From Entophlyctis helioformis (taxonomy: Eukaryota > Chytridiomycota > Chytridiomycetes > Chytridiales > Chytriomycetaceae), in the NCBI GenBank assembly GCA_025526915.1, contig JAHLKH010000026.1, forward strand, positions 124,001 to 188,000: a stretch of 64,000 nt of DNA, given 5' to 3'. Position numbers and translations under genes: made by a program. The notes under the pieces were generated by a model that was not told where the DNA came from, searched no databases, and saw only the letters and a list, made by a program, of their open reading frames with translations. Positions 1 to 12,100 of the stretch are shown here, in pieces; positions within the stretch are counted from its first letter, which is position 1; each line of letters opens with the position of its first letter.

Positions 1-799
1 AGATCGGCCATGTGCATGGATGGGGACAAGTCTCCAAACGACGACATGGATGCCAGAGAAAGTGAGAGCGAGGATGCCGACGGCATGGTGGCCATGATCG
101 AATCTGCGAACGTGGCAGAGGTTGGAGATGCTTGGTGACGGCCTCGCTTAAGCTGATCCAAGACGACTTGCTCAAGCGTAAAGTCAGAGTGCTTGCGAAA
201 GACGGCATGCATGGGCTCGAAATACTTGCAGACGCTCTTGAGTTGCGACATTGTGAGCTGCTCGCGTTTGCGTGCTGAGCGGGTCGCCTCTTTAAGAAGA
301 CCAACGGCCTCGTTGTACGACTTGATGAGCGTGTCTGTTTTGTTCTTGATCTGGACCGGCGACTTGTTGCCGAGGATTGCGGCGATCTCGCGGTACGAAT
401 GTGTCTTGAATCTGGACGACCACCTCGCAAAGTTGTCATTGTCGCTCCACCAGGTGATCAGCGTGAGGATCTCGTCCTCTGTCCATTTGGCGTAGAACCG
501 GCCCTGGCCCTGTGCTTGTGCTTGTGCTTGCACATGGGTCTGCGACTGCTGCTGGTGCGGCTGCATGATGGCCCCCTGGCCTATATGCCGAAATGGGGAG
601 TCAACGACGGGCGACGTGCTGGCAGCGTGCGCATCCGCACCAGATCCAACCGAGGCGACCGCGGGCGTGGCGGCGGCCGCGGCAGCAATGGCTGAAAAGG
701 GCATCTGGAGCGCCAGCTGCTGGTGGATGTGGTACAGCGGGTTGGTGGGCGGCAACAGCGACTGGGCCATGTTGGACAGGCCGAGCGTCGAGGAGGATC

Positions 800-831
<32 letters not shown>

Positions 832-990
832 GCTATGAGACCATTGGTGTTGCTGTCGATAAAGTCGTCTGGCATGAAGCCCAGCAACTGGTCCTCGAAC
901 GTGTGGCCGTACGGACTGGAGGCCAGAACGTTGGCGCTGCTTGCTGACGAGGCCATGGAATGCAAACTCGGCTGTTGCTGTAGCTGTAAC

Positions 991-1049
<59 letters not shown>

Positions 1050-1077
1050 CTGCTGTTGCTGCTGTTGCTGCTGCTGT

Positions 1078-1115
<38 letters not shown>

Positions 1116-1250
1116 GAGAGCAGCTATTGCTGCGACAATGCCGGCGTTGCCATCCATTGCGGCAGTTGACGACACCTCCAGCGTTGGAGAAGGGAGAGAA
1201 CGCTTGCGCTTCAGTAACAGAGGCGTCTGCGCTGGGTCTGGCTGTTGCAT
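1..1250 (-). CDS. Myb/SANT-like DNA-binding protein with poly-Q tracts (3' end outside window)
   Basis: The frame runs without a stop from an ATG at 1250, directly preceded by an in-frame TGA, to the left edge, so the C-terminus is missing. No intron is needed. The N-terminus (MQQPDPAQTPLLLKRKRS) is followed by a long, almost pure Gln tract (about 972-1112), an acidic patch (EDQLLGFMPDDFIDS), a second run of ten Gln (801-831), an Ala-rich stretch and a QAQAQ linker. A compact domain lies at about 290-505: FYAKWTEDEILTLITWW, then SYREIAAILGNKSPVQIKNK. The spaced Trp residues and the E-I-A-A-I-L-G / K-S-P-x-Q-I-K-N-K end resemble a SANT/Myb or trihelix domain. A basic KREQLTMSQLK stretch and a Ser-rich region follow. 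I infer a nuclear transcription regulator; the exact subfamily is not recognised. Ala-rich and Leu-rich open frames over the same repeats are shadows. Confidence 0.62.
972..1112 (-). repeat. CAG/CAA trinucleotide repeat coding poly-Gln
   Basis: On the minus strand this is a mixed CAG/CAA array giving one Gln tract in the Myb/SANT-like gene. A second, pure CAG run of about ten units lies at 801-831. CAA interruptions should stabilise the longer array. All three frames stay open across it, which generates long spurious Ala, Leu and Cys frames. Confidence 0.9.
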
Positions 1251-1282
1251 TCAGATGTGGTGGCAAGTTGGCCGCACCGAGT

Positions 1283-4200
1283 TCATTCAAACTTTGGCTT
1301 CTTGGCTGTCGTGGTGTCCGCCGCTGCCTTGCGCTTTGCTGCGAGCCCTGTTCCAGCCGTGCCTCCCACGTTCAGTCCAAAAGCGACACGAGTGCGGCCC
1401 TGCGAGGGGAGGGTTGCCCGTCCATCGTTGGACGACCCTGCTGCTAATGCCGTGCCTGTTGCCGTCGATGCTGTTGCTGCCGCCGTAGACAACGGTGCAA
1501 TACCGGTCGTCGCCACAGACGCAACCGGCGCAGCAAAGACGATCGTAGAAGCGGCGATGGCATCCGATCCGGCTGTGGATGGGTCGTGGTGGGTCTTGGT
1601 GTCCTTGGTGTCCTTGCCGCTCTTTCCTTTGCCTTTGCCAGATCCAGTGCCGGACGACTTCTTGCCAGACGCGTCGATTGCAAGAACAGCAGCCAGAGGC
1701 GCCGCGCTGTTCCCAACAAACGTGTCAGCCATCTGCCTACACCTCCACGGCAGGTCGATGCGCATGCAACTTGTTCAATGCACACTGCCCCACCTGCGGT
1801 TGCCGACACTCAGCGTGACATGGGCTTGCCCCATTGTGCGAGTACGCTCACTCAGCGCACTTGCCATTCCCAGCGGCGTGTCTGCGCTGCTCATTTGCTT
1901 AAACCGCTGCTCCTCCTCGATCTTGCGAAGCTTCTTTTCAGTCTTGTTCTTGCCCGAGTGGATGCCATGGAATCTGTGCGTGAGTTGCACCCATGCCTAT
2001 CCCAGCGCAACAGCAATCATGTCTTGATTAGCAGCTGCAATCCGCACTTTGCCTCGCGGGTAAACAAGCATTACAAAGCAGCATGTGCATGCATACCTCC
2101 TTTGTGCTCAGCTCGCGTCCGTACTCGTCATGGTACTTGAGATCCACCTGAGGAACATAGTTCTTGAACCGCTCCTCAAGCTCGCGCACTCGGATACGCT
2201 CAGCCTGCATCTCCGCGCGCTCCCTCTCGCGCTCTTCTTCCTCGTCGTGCATACCACGCGATCGGCCCTTGGATGACGATCCCCCTGCACCTGTCTCCTG
2301 TCGGCGTCGTCTTTCCCGGTCGAGCTCGGCTGCCCTCAGTGCATCGGCACGCTTCTTCTCCGCCAGCCAATTCTGCCTTTGTTGCATCTGCTCGTCCCTC
2401 CTCCTCTCCTCCTCTGTCATATGGTGGACCAAACCCTTCTTAGACAGCAGCGCCATGGTTGCGGCCATTCCCATTGACACCAGAGGCTCTGCCTCAATAG
2501 GCCCTTGACCCTCTTCGTCCCCAGCTGCGTCTCCCTCGGTGTCATCGACAATGTTGTCCACCTCGCCCTCCTCCCGGCCGCCATCCAGCCAAACCGAGCC
2601 TTCAAATGGCATGGCCACATCTCGATCGGCAGTGTCTGTACGATCGCCGTCTGCCGCCGCCGCTCTCCATCCACCAACCGCCTTGGCTCCAGTGCGGTTG
2701 GTGGTGTTTCCAGAAGCCTCGCCGATGTGGTTCGCGGTGGTCTTGGACGATGCAGAAGTGGAAACGGCTTCGAGCGCACGCACGAATTCGGTTGTGTCCG
2801 ATATGACGAGACCCCCTTGGTTGCTGCTGTCCGCCTCCAGAGCCTGGTCTACCTTGGATGCCAAGTCACGCATCCGCTCGGCGAGTTCCTGCGCGTCGGC
2901 CACGAGCCTTGCATTGGTCGCTCTCCGACGCGACCTCGCTAGTGCTTGCTGCAAATCGTTGTCATCAACAAAGTTGACGTCGTCGACGTTGGCCTTGGCG
3001 TGGCTGTTGGCAAATGTGGCCGCATTGGATTGGTGGTCGTCCTCCACGTCCATGGCATCCGCTCCATCGACACCTTGGCCGCTCTCGGCTTCGTCCTCGT
3101 CGTCGCCGTAATGGAGCTGCTTACGTGCTGTTGAGCGCTTGCCCTTGGTGTCCTTTTTCTTGGTCTTCTTGGGCTTCTTGAAAGCCACCAGCTCGTCCTT
3201 GGTGTAGTAGTCGACCATCTCGCGATTCTTTTCGTACGAAAGCGACACGGCATTGGCGCGCATGGCCTCGGACACGTTGCGCTTCTCGGCGTTAATGCTC
3301 TCAACGTCCACCTTGCCCTGCTGTCCGAGTGTGAATCCAGACTTTTCGTCATCTTCGTCGTACTGATAGAGAATGTTTCGTTTTCCACCATGGCTGTCGT
3401 CATCGTCGCCGTAGCCTTGGTACTTGCGAGGCTTCTTCTTGTTCTGGATGTTCTTTTGCGTTCGCTCATGCTCGGCGAGAGACACCGACACGAGTTCATC
3501 GCCCTCCTCTTCGTTTTCGGCAATCGTCGTGTCCTTGAGAACCAGAATCGCCTCGCCGCTCTGTGCGACGTCGTCCAAAGCGTGCCCAACACGTAGTCCG
3601 GCGAGATCGGCTGCGTTTGTGTTTGAATAGAGAGTGCCAATAACAAGGCCCAAGCATAGCAATCGATTAGTCGCTGCATTGCATTGCCTCCAGGGGGTTC
3701 CCAGCCATGCACATCCAAGGCTGGCCACGATGGATCATTGTCCATGACAAGCCTCGTCCGACAGGGACTCACATGCGTCGTAGTCTGTGTTTCCCGCCGT
3801 GTCCTTGGGCTTGCTGCGAGCGGCAGCTTTATCGCGCTTGCGGGCCTTGGACGCGAGCTCCTTGGACTTCATCCTCTGGACCCATGCAAGCGGACTGTCA
3901 TCTGCATCGTCTTGATCGGAAGCATCTCCAAGACCCTTGCCGGCGAGCTTCTTGTTGCGCAGCGCAGCCTCCTTCTCTCTGTTTGGTGAACGTGCACGTC
4001 AGTCGAACACAGTCGAACACAGTCGATGACAGCTCAGCAGGCGCCATCTGGCTCCATACAGCAGCAGCAGCAGCAGCAGCAGCACTTGTCGCCACCTACT
4101 TTTGGATGGTCTCCAGAAGCTGCTTGCGGTCGCGCTTCTTAGCCTCCTCTGCTCGGTGCTTCTCGTAGTTGGCCTCGGCCGTCTGCTCCTGCGTTGTGCC

Positions 4201-4365
4201 GCCAACACGAAGAGGAGGCAGTCCCAGCGACAGCCGCAGCCTGTTGGTTTCGTCTATCGACAATGACACCTCCTCGCCACCGCCGTCCTGGTCGTCCGCC
4301 GTTTCTCGGCCTCTGTCCTTGTCTAGACACCACACAACCGCACGCAGGCCGCCCCGCCAGCACAT
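1283..4365 (-). CDS. SNU66: Snu66/SART1, U4/U6.U5 tri-snRNP component
   Basis: Five exons on the minus strand: 4365-4100, 3978-3773, 3610-2097, 1996-1794, 1736-1283. The introns are GT-AG with compatible phases and give about 880 residues, a usual length for Snu66/SART1. Diagnostic blocks appear in family order: LSIDETNRLRLSLGLPPL near the N-terminus, LAGLRVGHALDD with ILVLKD, ILYQYDEDDE, YTKDELVAFKKPKK, then QVDLKYHDEYGRELSTKEAW joined across an intron to QLTHRFHGIHSGKNKTEKK and MSSADTPLG. The C-terminus is a low-complexity K/S/T tail ending in KKPKFE. SART1/Snu66 bridges U4/U6 and U5 snRNPs before spliceosome activation. A charged RER/EEE coiled stretch precedes the conserved C-terminal block. 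The start is the first in-frame ATG; a CTAG acceptor 40 bases downstream leaves room for a different first exon. It is divergent from BCP1. Confidence 0.88.
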
Positions 4366-4505
4366 GCCCTCGAGTCAGTTCTCTGCCGCACCAGCGAGTC
4401 CAGTCTGATCTTTGCCTGATCTCACCACGCATTTCCAAACGCGCAGGCAGGTCAGCGGCCCGTCCGTTCAGCGCCTTGAATGGCAAGACTTCTTGGGCTG
4501 ACTGG
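4366..4505. promoter_or_regulatory. Divergent promoter between SNU66 and BCP1
   Basis: Only about 140 bases separate the two chosen start codons, so both transcripts must start inside or across this stretch. The BCP1 frame stays open upstream to 4194, but that extension has no family similarity. No TATA box or named operator is evident. Confidence 0.5.
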
Positions 4506-5993
4506 ATGGCTGGCTCCGTGCGGATGCTGCAGGATTCGAACCTGATGGAGAACAAGGTTCAGACGCGCAGTGCTGCCCGTGCGGCACTTCCAGCGACTCG
4601 CAGCAAAGGAGCTCCCAAAGCGAAGCCAACGCCAACACCGGCTGCCGGTGTCGCCAAGAAAAAGGCCGGCACGACGACTGCAGTCTCCAAGGGCAAAGCG
4701 GTCGCATCGCCCAAGCCCAACAGCAACGATAAGGGAAAGTCCAAGGCCGAGCCGGCCACCAACATGACAGACGAAGTCGCTGATGCAGACAGTGGCGCTG
4801 GTCGCAAGCGACGTCGCGCTGCAAAAGACGACCACGATGATGATGATGAAGACGACGATGACGACGACGATGAAGGCGGCGAGAACGACACCATCGATGT
4901 GGACTTTGACTTTACCGATCCCAAGGAGATTGACTTTCATGGCATCAAGTCACTCATCCGCCAGACGTTCGCCGAAGACACGGACAAGCTTGACTCGTCT
5001 GCTCTTGCCGATCTGGTCATTGGCCAGCCACACTTTGGGACAGTTGTCAAAGTGGACGATGGTCTGGATCCATACGCCTTGCTGACGGTCCTGAATCTCA
5101 CTGAGCACCAGGTATGCCGAAACGGCAATCCCACAAAGGAGAATCCAAATGGCCATTTGCTGACCATGGGCGAGGACAACGTTTGTATACAGAAAGTTGA
5201 ATGCATCAGTCAGATTTCTGCCTATTTGCTTGAAAAAGTCAAGAAGCACACAGATGCCAGCGTTCGCCTCAAGGAGGTTCTGTCAAACCCAACGGCCCAT
5301 GTTGGCCTCGTGCTCAACGAGCGTCTCATCAACATGCCGCCTCAGCTGGCTCCTCCGCTCTTCAAGATGCTTGCGCAAGGCATCCAAGACGCGGTCGATG
5401 ATGTGGGTGTTTGCAAGTGAAGAGCGTGTGTCAACTTCAGAGCCACGCCCAACTCAATCCCACTGATTCGCCCACGCGCTGTACATCTGTCATGGCATAT
5501 CAAAGGGCGTGCCGTTCAAGCTGGGCAAACTGATCTTCATCTCCAAGGTGTACCGCGAAGTGGAGTCTACAGTGGATCAGGAGATGGAAGACGAACAAGA
5601 GCAGGAAGGTGCCGTTGGCTCAAGTTCGGGCAAGGCCGACGCAGTCAAGTCGTCAAAGAAGAAAAAGGCCAAAAAGGCCAGCGAGGTCAGCACTGCCTTG
5701 CTTCTATTGGCTGTATCGCGGGCATGTCCGAATGTGGTCGGCTGATGACATGTGCCAAACTGTGCATTTGACTGTTGAAGGACGCATCTGTGCAGTTCTA
5801 TTTTCAGCCAGAGGACGAGATCATTGAGCGACATGCCGAGCTCAAGGTCGACTTCAAGCTGCCCAACCAGCAGTCGAGTGATTCGCGTCGCGCATTCAAT
5901 GACTATGGCATTGATCCGTCGCGCCGCATCATGGTGCTGCCGTTCAGCAAGCTCCCTCAAGTGATCAAGGAAATGGAGGAGATGCTTGTATGA
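4506..5993 (+). CDS. BCP1: Bcp1/BCCIP-family protein
   Basis: Four exons: 4506-5111, 5193-5402, 5506-5685, 5781-5993; three GT-AG introns of 81-103 nt, all phase 0. An N-terminal Lys/Ala/Pro-rich tail and an Asp/Glu run precede the conserved core: VDFDFTDPKEIDFHGIKSLI, then ALADLVIGQPHFGTVVK, PYALLTVLNLTEHQ, VGLVLNERLINMPPQLAPP, LGKLIFISKVY and the C-terminal YFQPEDEIIERHAELKVDF. These are the diagnostic blocks of yeast Bcp1 and human BCCIP. Bcp1 chaperones ribosomal protein uL14 and supports nuclear export; BCCIP is linked to BRCA2 and p21. The start at 4506 is the first ATG after the divergent region, with a further in-frame Met at 4524. The 3' end faces SEN1 at a distance of 137 bases. Confidence 0.9.
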
Positions 5994-6130
5994 TGCGCAT
6001 ACGCTTTCTGCCGCGCACGAGAAATCGCAATAAATATGCTCCCCAGCATCTTCTTCATTTGAATGTACACCATGCCCAGCCCCAGGCATGATCCAGTCAG
6101 CATTGCTGTCGTTGGGCCAGCATGAGATCG

Positions 6131-9100
6131 CTAGTCCTGTCTTGCCCGTTTCTGATCTCGCGAGTCGTGTTCCGCAGCCATGCCGTTCTTCGAGGTCGTT
6201 GCGCCTGGCGCTGTGTACGGTTGGCGGCCGTGACGGTCTTGGTCCTCTCTCTTTGAGGAGCTGCCTCGCGACTGGCCCGAGCCTGGACGCTTGCGTCCAT
6301 CGCCATCATCGCGACGCACACGACTGGCCGACCGGTCCTGCCTGCCTCTGCTCCCACTCGCGTGTCTATCACTGTTCCGACTCCGGTTCTCGTTCCCATT
6401 GCTGCCAGCATTGCCTCCGTCACCTTGACGGCTCCGGCCAGTCCTATCTTCGCCGTCATTTCCAATCTGCTTGTTCCGAGTCTTTGGTGGCTCTCTTGCC
6501 GAGTTCTTGTTCTCCTTTGAGCTGCTTTGGCCAGCATCGGGTCCAACAAGGTTGGTAAAGTCATGCTTGCCGCTGACGTGTAGGTCGCCAGATGTAATCT
6601 AGCATATTCAAGAGGCGTCGCATCCAGCAATGCATATGTGTGAGCAGCGACAAGACTTTCGGCAACAGGCCTTGGAGGCACATCAGCTCACCTTCAGGCA
6701 CATGTTTCTGTCTTTGGCGTTGTTGATCAGCTCACGCCAGACGAGATTGGTTCCCAACGAGGCGACGTTTCCAAGGATGATCAGCGAGTGTCTTGCACGG
6801 GTCAGGGCCACGTTCTGCGAGCAGTTATCAAGCCCCAAATTGCCAAATCTAGAGTCAATGAGCTGCACTTCAAAGAATCATGGTGTGATGGACATGCACG
6901 CACCATTCGGCGGACATCGCTGATGAACCCCACTCCGCGATCTGGTGCATATGCAGACAAAGCAAGACCATGGTGTTTGAGCAACAGAATGAATAAGCCG
7001 AGCGTGGGGCAGCAAGCAGCTGTTGCCGAGAGCAGAACAGGCAAGCGTAGCAATGCAACCAAATGCTGTAAACGCCGTTACCTTTGCTTGCACGGACACA
7101 GCTCAAAATAATAATGTCCTTCTCCTGACCTTGAAACCCATCAACCTGTTTGCAATGCATTCCTATTAGCCCGACCTGGGGCATACCAAAAGACAGCCAT
7201 ACGGCCAACGGACACCATGCCTACCGTATTGATATCAATCGCATCCAGAATCGCTCGTCCAAAATGGGCAACAAACACGTCCTTGAGTTTGCGGACTTGC
7301 AGCTTGTAGAACGTAATGACTATCAACACCCCAACACGTCAGCCAACGGCGGATTGCATGGTATTGCGACTGGCAGCAAACAAGCTTACTTCCAATGCGA
7401 GAGCCAAACTGATCGTGTGTTCAACGCGTTGTCCGCCAACAAACAACGATCGCACAAAGCGGCGATGTGCATGAGAAAGAGTAAGCAGTCTGGAAAAATG
7501 GTGCGGATGAGTGGCAGGAGACTATGGCTTACCTGCAGGTTAGGAAACGCAGCGCACAGCTTCTTGACAAGAAGGACGCACGCCAGTGCTTCTTCAGTGT
7601 TGAACAGCGATTTTCCATAGCCAGTCTGCTCTCTGCCCTGGTGCAGATCCAGCAGTCGATATGGCGCAAAGAGCTGCGTATTGTGCCAGACCGCCGCACA
7701 TGTTTTGTCGAGACCGTCGGCATCTTTGAGCTCAGAGTTGTAAAAGTATTCACTGGGAAACTGGGAAATGTGTGGATGCATGCGGTACTGAATGCTGCAA
7801 GTACCAAGTGCCGATCGTGTGCAGGTTGTTAGCATGATCAGTGCGAGGCGTTGGCTGGCATCCACTGAAACATCGCACCGTTCCATTCATCCTCAACGGC
7901 ATACCTGAGCAGATGAATCGATTCCTTGCAGCTCTTCATAAGGCGTTGGAACAAGCTTTGCTCGTACGAATAGTCCTGGGCGAGCTGTGACACGACGGTT
8001 GGTGGCAGCTGGTTGGGATCTGCACATTCGGGGATCGCCCAGCATGTCAGGCTGGGTACCTTGGGAGCAATCGCCCCAAAACACATTCGGGGCACGATTC
8101 GGCAGCTTACCGCCAACCATTATGCACTTGGTGGCGCCATAGCGAAGCGGAATAAGGCAGCTGAGCTCGACAGACTGGCAAGCCTCGTCAATAATAACCT
8201 AGCCGTTGCAGGTCAGGGATCGACAGGGATGAGCAACAGAGACCTGCGAAAGGGCGTGAAAGCAACAGGACCACTTCGTCGTACCGTCTCAAACTTGCAT
8301 TCTTCGTATCGGCAAACAAGTCGTGGCCAGCTCCGCTGAGCGTTGTCAGAACCACATCTGCCTCTGCCAAGATTTTAACCCGGAGGTTTCGCTTGGCTCT
8401 GTCGAGATCTGCCGAGCTTTCATCCTTGGCAGACGACTCCTCGCCCACGAGCTTGTGCAACGCGGCGAGACGTGCACCAATCTCTTGGAAACGGCGCGTA
8501 AAGTCCTGGTCGGCGTTTGCTGCATCGGTTCCAAGGCTCTCAGATTCTCCCGCTCTGCTTTTAACTGGGCCATCTCGCGTCGATGCTCGTTGCGGCTGGC
8601 GTCCGAAACAAGCAGGCGTTGATCGGCATTCTGGTAGGCGGTGTCGGTCCTGAGCCGCTCTTCGACGAGCGAGTCCTGGCCACGATCCAAAAAAGTCGCG
8701 ATGGTGAGTGGTGAAACAATGCAAGTTTAGCAATCATGCAAGCAGTGTATCTCTTACCAATGTTACGTCCATCACATCGCTGTGAATAGCGCTCGTGCCA
8801 ACACGCACAATCTTGGGCTGGAACATCTGTCCTTTGGCGTTCAAGATGCCTTCCTTGAGACGCCTGACAATCTCGTCAATGGCAGCGTTACTTGGTGCGC
8901 AGCATAGCAGACGACGCTTCGAAGGAGACGGCAGTGATGCGAGAGATGGCTGCATCAGTCCGCGCTGCCCATTGGCGAAGCCATGGTTGCCAATCGCATT
9001 CAGGCCAATCGCAGTAGGCCCACTTGTGGATGCGCCAGGAATGGAGATGGGCGTCGACGTCCGCTGCAATGCACCAATGAGACCAAGAATTGTTTTCGTC

Positions 9101-12100
9101 TTGCCGGTGCCAGGAGGTCCTTGGATCAAAACAAATCCCGAACGCTGCTCGATGGCTGCTGCGATCGCGGTGGCCTGCGGTACATTGACTTTGAGTGTGC
9201 GCTGATACTCTGCCACCTTGGACTTGTCCGGTGCCGGCGGCTTGGACTGTATGGGCTGGAGAATCTCTCGCGACAGAGGGATGGTTGGTAGTGACAAGAT
9301 GCTCTGGTACTCGCGAAGTGTCGTGACCAGTGAGAAAACCTGCAAGGCGAGCCACTTGCTGCTGAGCCTCAGATGTGGGACGACCTTTGGGCGATTCTTG
9401 AGATACGCGCTGCAGACGATGACGGATTCGCCGCCCTTGTAGCCAATCGAGACCACTCTTCCCAGGAGCGACACGTTCGCAGCTGGCTCTCTCAGCGCCA
9501 GCACGGCGTGCTCTGCCCACTGCTGCAGCTTGACATCATTGGGTGACGCCGTGAAGGTGATTTCGTGCATGTCGTCCACCATTGTGATCGTGCTCAGCAA
9601 CGTTGCAATCGAATCGCCCGTGTTGAGCTGCTCGCGCGCCTGCACAAACTGCTCCCAGCACTCCATAACCAGCAGCGGCTCGAATGTTCTGGCATAGTCT
9701 TTCGCATTGTCAAATGTGTCGGCTACTTTGTCAAGCTTGGTCGAGATCAGATGCGGCGGACGTTTGCTGGTGCTGCTGTCCATGTCCCACGACAACACTG
9801 CGCGGAACAGATCCTTGATGTAGCCGATGGGTTTGGGCTCAGAACCCATAGTCGCGCTGGTTTGGATAAGTCGGCCCTGGCGTGTCGAGCTTGGTTTGAC
9901 ACCAACATCAATCAGCTTAATCGTGCGGTGCTCGGGCTCGGGCGACTTTTCGCGATCTTGAACTGGCCGCGTGCCAGCAGCTGTGCCGACGGGGCCACTT
10001 CGCAGCTCGGTGGTGGTGACCGAGTCGCCAGAAGTAGGCTGTCTCCGAGGCATGATGGGCCGCATGACAGCCGTGCGACGGGTCTCCTGCGCAACCTCGG
10101 CGCGAAGCTGTGCCAGTTTGGACACCTTGCCTGTCGAGGCATATCCTGTCGCCTTTCGTGCAGCCGCCGATGGCTTGGCGACCGAGCCTATCAATGTCGC
10201 CTTGCCACTTGCAAAAGCAATGCGCGATGGGATGGTTGGGGCTCCAATAGGGCGGGGCTTTGGCGGCAAAGGCGTATGCAAAGCAGTGCTGGAGGCTGAA
10301 TCCGGGGCGGCAATGTTTGCTGCTGTTCCATGTGTTGGGCATGGTGCATCGGGGCTGGCGCTGCTAGTCCTGCGGGCAGTCGTGCTGCTGATGGCGCAGC
10401 ATGTGTGGGGAGTGCTGCGCGAGCCTCGATCTGCTCTGCAAGCTCAATCTCCTGCAGCAGGTCAAGGTCGTGCGCGGACAGCGCGAGATCGTCGTTGTCC
10501 AGATTGCCCCATGAGTTTGCTTGACCGCCAGCAGCATGATCTCTGTGGCCTGACAAGAAGGCGGCTGGGTCGAGCCTTGGAGGCTGATTAGGCATCGGGA
10601 TTGCGTCTGGTAAGTGCAGAGAGTGGTGCTGCTGCTGCTGCTGCTGCTGCTGTTGGTCATGATAACTTTGCTCGAATTGACGCTGCTCTGCTGCGTGCTG
10701 CTGGAGTCGTTCTTGCTGGGACACCCAAAGAGCAAAAATCATGGACTGCGACTCGTCCATGTGGTGGCTGAGAGAGCCCAGTCCATACACTCGTCTGGCT
10801 ATGGTTGGATCGAACACGGCATCGACGGACGAGGCTAATTCAAGCATATCGATCACGAGCGAAAGTGACTGCCGGCCCAGATCCACGTCAGTTGTCTTGG
10901 TCCACGGAAGCAGAGCCTGGACCGTCTCGTGGCACCAATCGCTTGCAACCTCGTGGCGATTGCTGTCGTTGATCAGCAGAGGGTGCACCGAAAAGAAGGA
11001 ACGCAGCAAGCCAACCGTTTGGCTAACCAACTGCTTGATTTCTCGCGAATGGTGGCGACTCTGTTTGGCCCAATGCACAGCCGCATTGAGAATGGCGTAG
11101 ATCGCTAGAAAGGAGTGGAGCCAGAACCGAAGATGTGCGTCCTCGGTCTGCAATGGATACAGCCGTCCTGTATGCATCCCATTGGCAGCACTGCCCTTTG
11201 ATGCGACTGATGGTGCCGGCCCAAACACAACAGTTCGGAGTCCTGACAAAAGACGCAGAACGCCGTGGGACGATACCAAACAGTCGGTCGGGACAGCGCA
11301 GCTTTGCTTGAACAGCGCCAAGACGGAGAAAAGCTTTGAAAAGAAGCCCTGGACGTCGGATCGGGCATGAGCAACAATGGCGTCTTCGAGGCTGAGTGAC
11401 TTGGAACTTGAAGCAAAGATACGCTCGGCACAAGCTTGGACGTCACGATCGTTGAAGATAAGCAGCTGCAGCATGGTGTCGATGCCCAGCGACAGAGGCG
11501 CGCACTCGGACGCGAGAATCAGAATACTGCGCGTGCCTTCGGCCAAGAGAACGTTAAACGGCGCGTCTGCGATATCCTGGCCGGGATCTGTGGCTGGATT
11601 GCTTGCGGATATGGCCCCAGAGTTGATTGCGGATGTGAACGAGAGCGGCAGAAGCTGGGGGATGATGGTGTTGAGAGCGCTGGGGCTGAAGCAGAAGTGC
11701 ATGCACCCCACCAAATGCTATCGTGCGTCTGGATGCGTTGATCAGGGGCAGAAAGGGCGGCGGTCTCCGATTCTAACCACTCGACGACCGAGACGTCGGC
11801 ATGGATGCACGAGATGACAAAGTCCAGCAGCTCACTCTCGATCTTGGGGCTGTTCTCTCTCAGCAGGAAGCCAAGGACGGCATCCGTCAAACCGGTCGTT
11901 GACAGGAAGGAGTCCATGAGCTCAAGCAGCGGTGCGGCTAGCGCGTCCTTGGATGGCGGGCTCCAATCAGACGATGCTTTGCGAGTCAGCATACGAACAT
12001 GGTCAGAGACCCATGCATAGGAGACCGCGGCATGCTGTTGGATGCCCTGATCGGGCTCGGATAGGCTGCGAGCAACGCGCGGCGTTCGCATGAGAAACAC

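Noticed and set aside
601..1290. Ala/Thr-rich open frame on the minus strand and Cys- or Leu-rich frames on the plus strand
   Set aside because: They are alternative readings of the CAG repeat; the poly-Q frame alone continues into a recognisable DNA-binding domain.
4194..4505. N-terminal extension of the BCP1 frame
   Set aside because: It opens from a GTG codon, lies over the SNU66 promoter and first exon, and has no similarity to Bcp1 N-termini.
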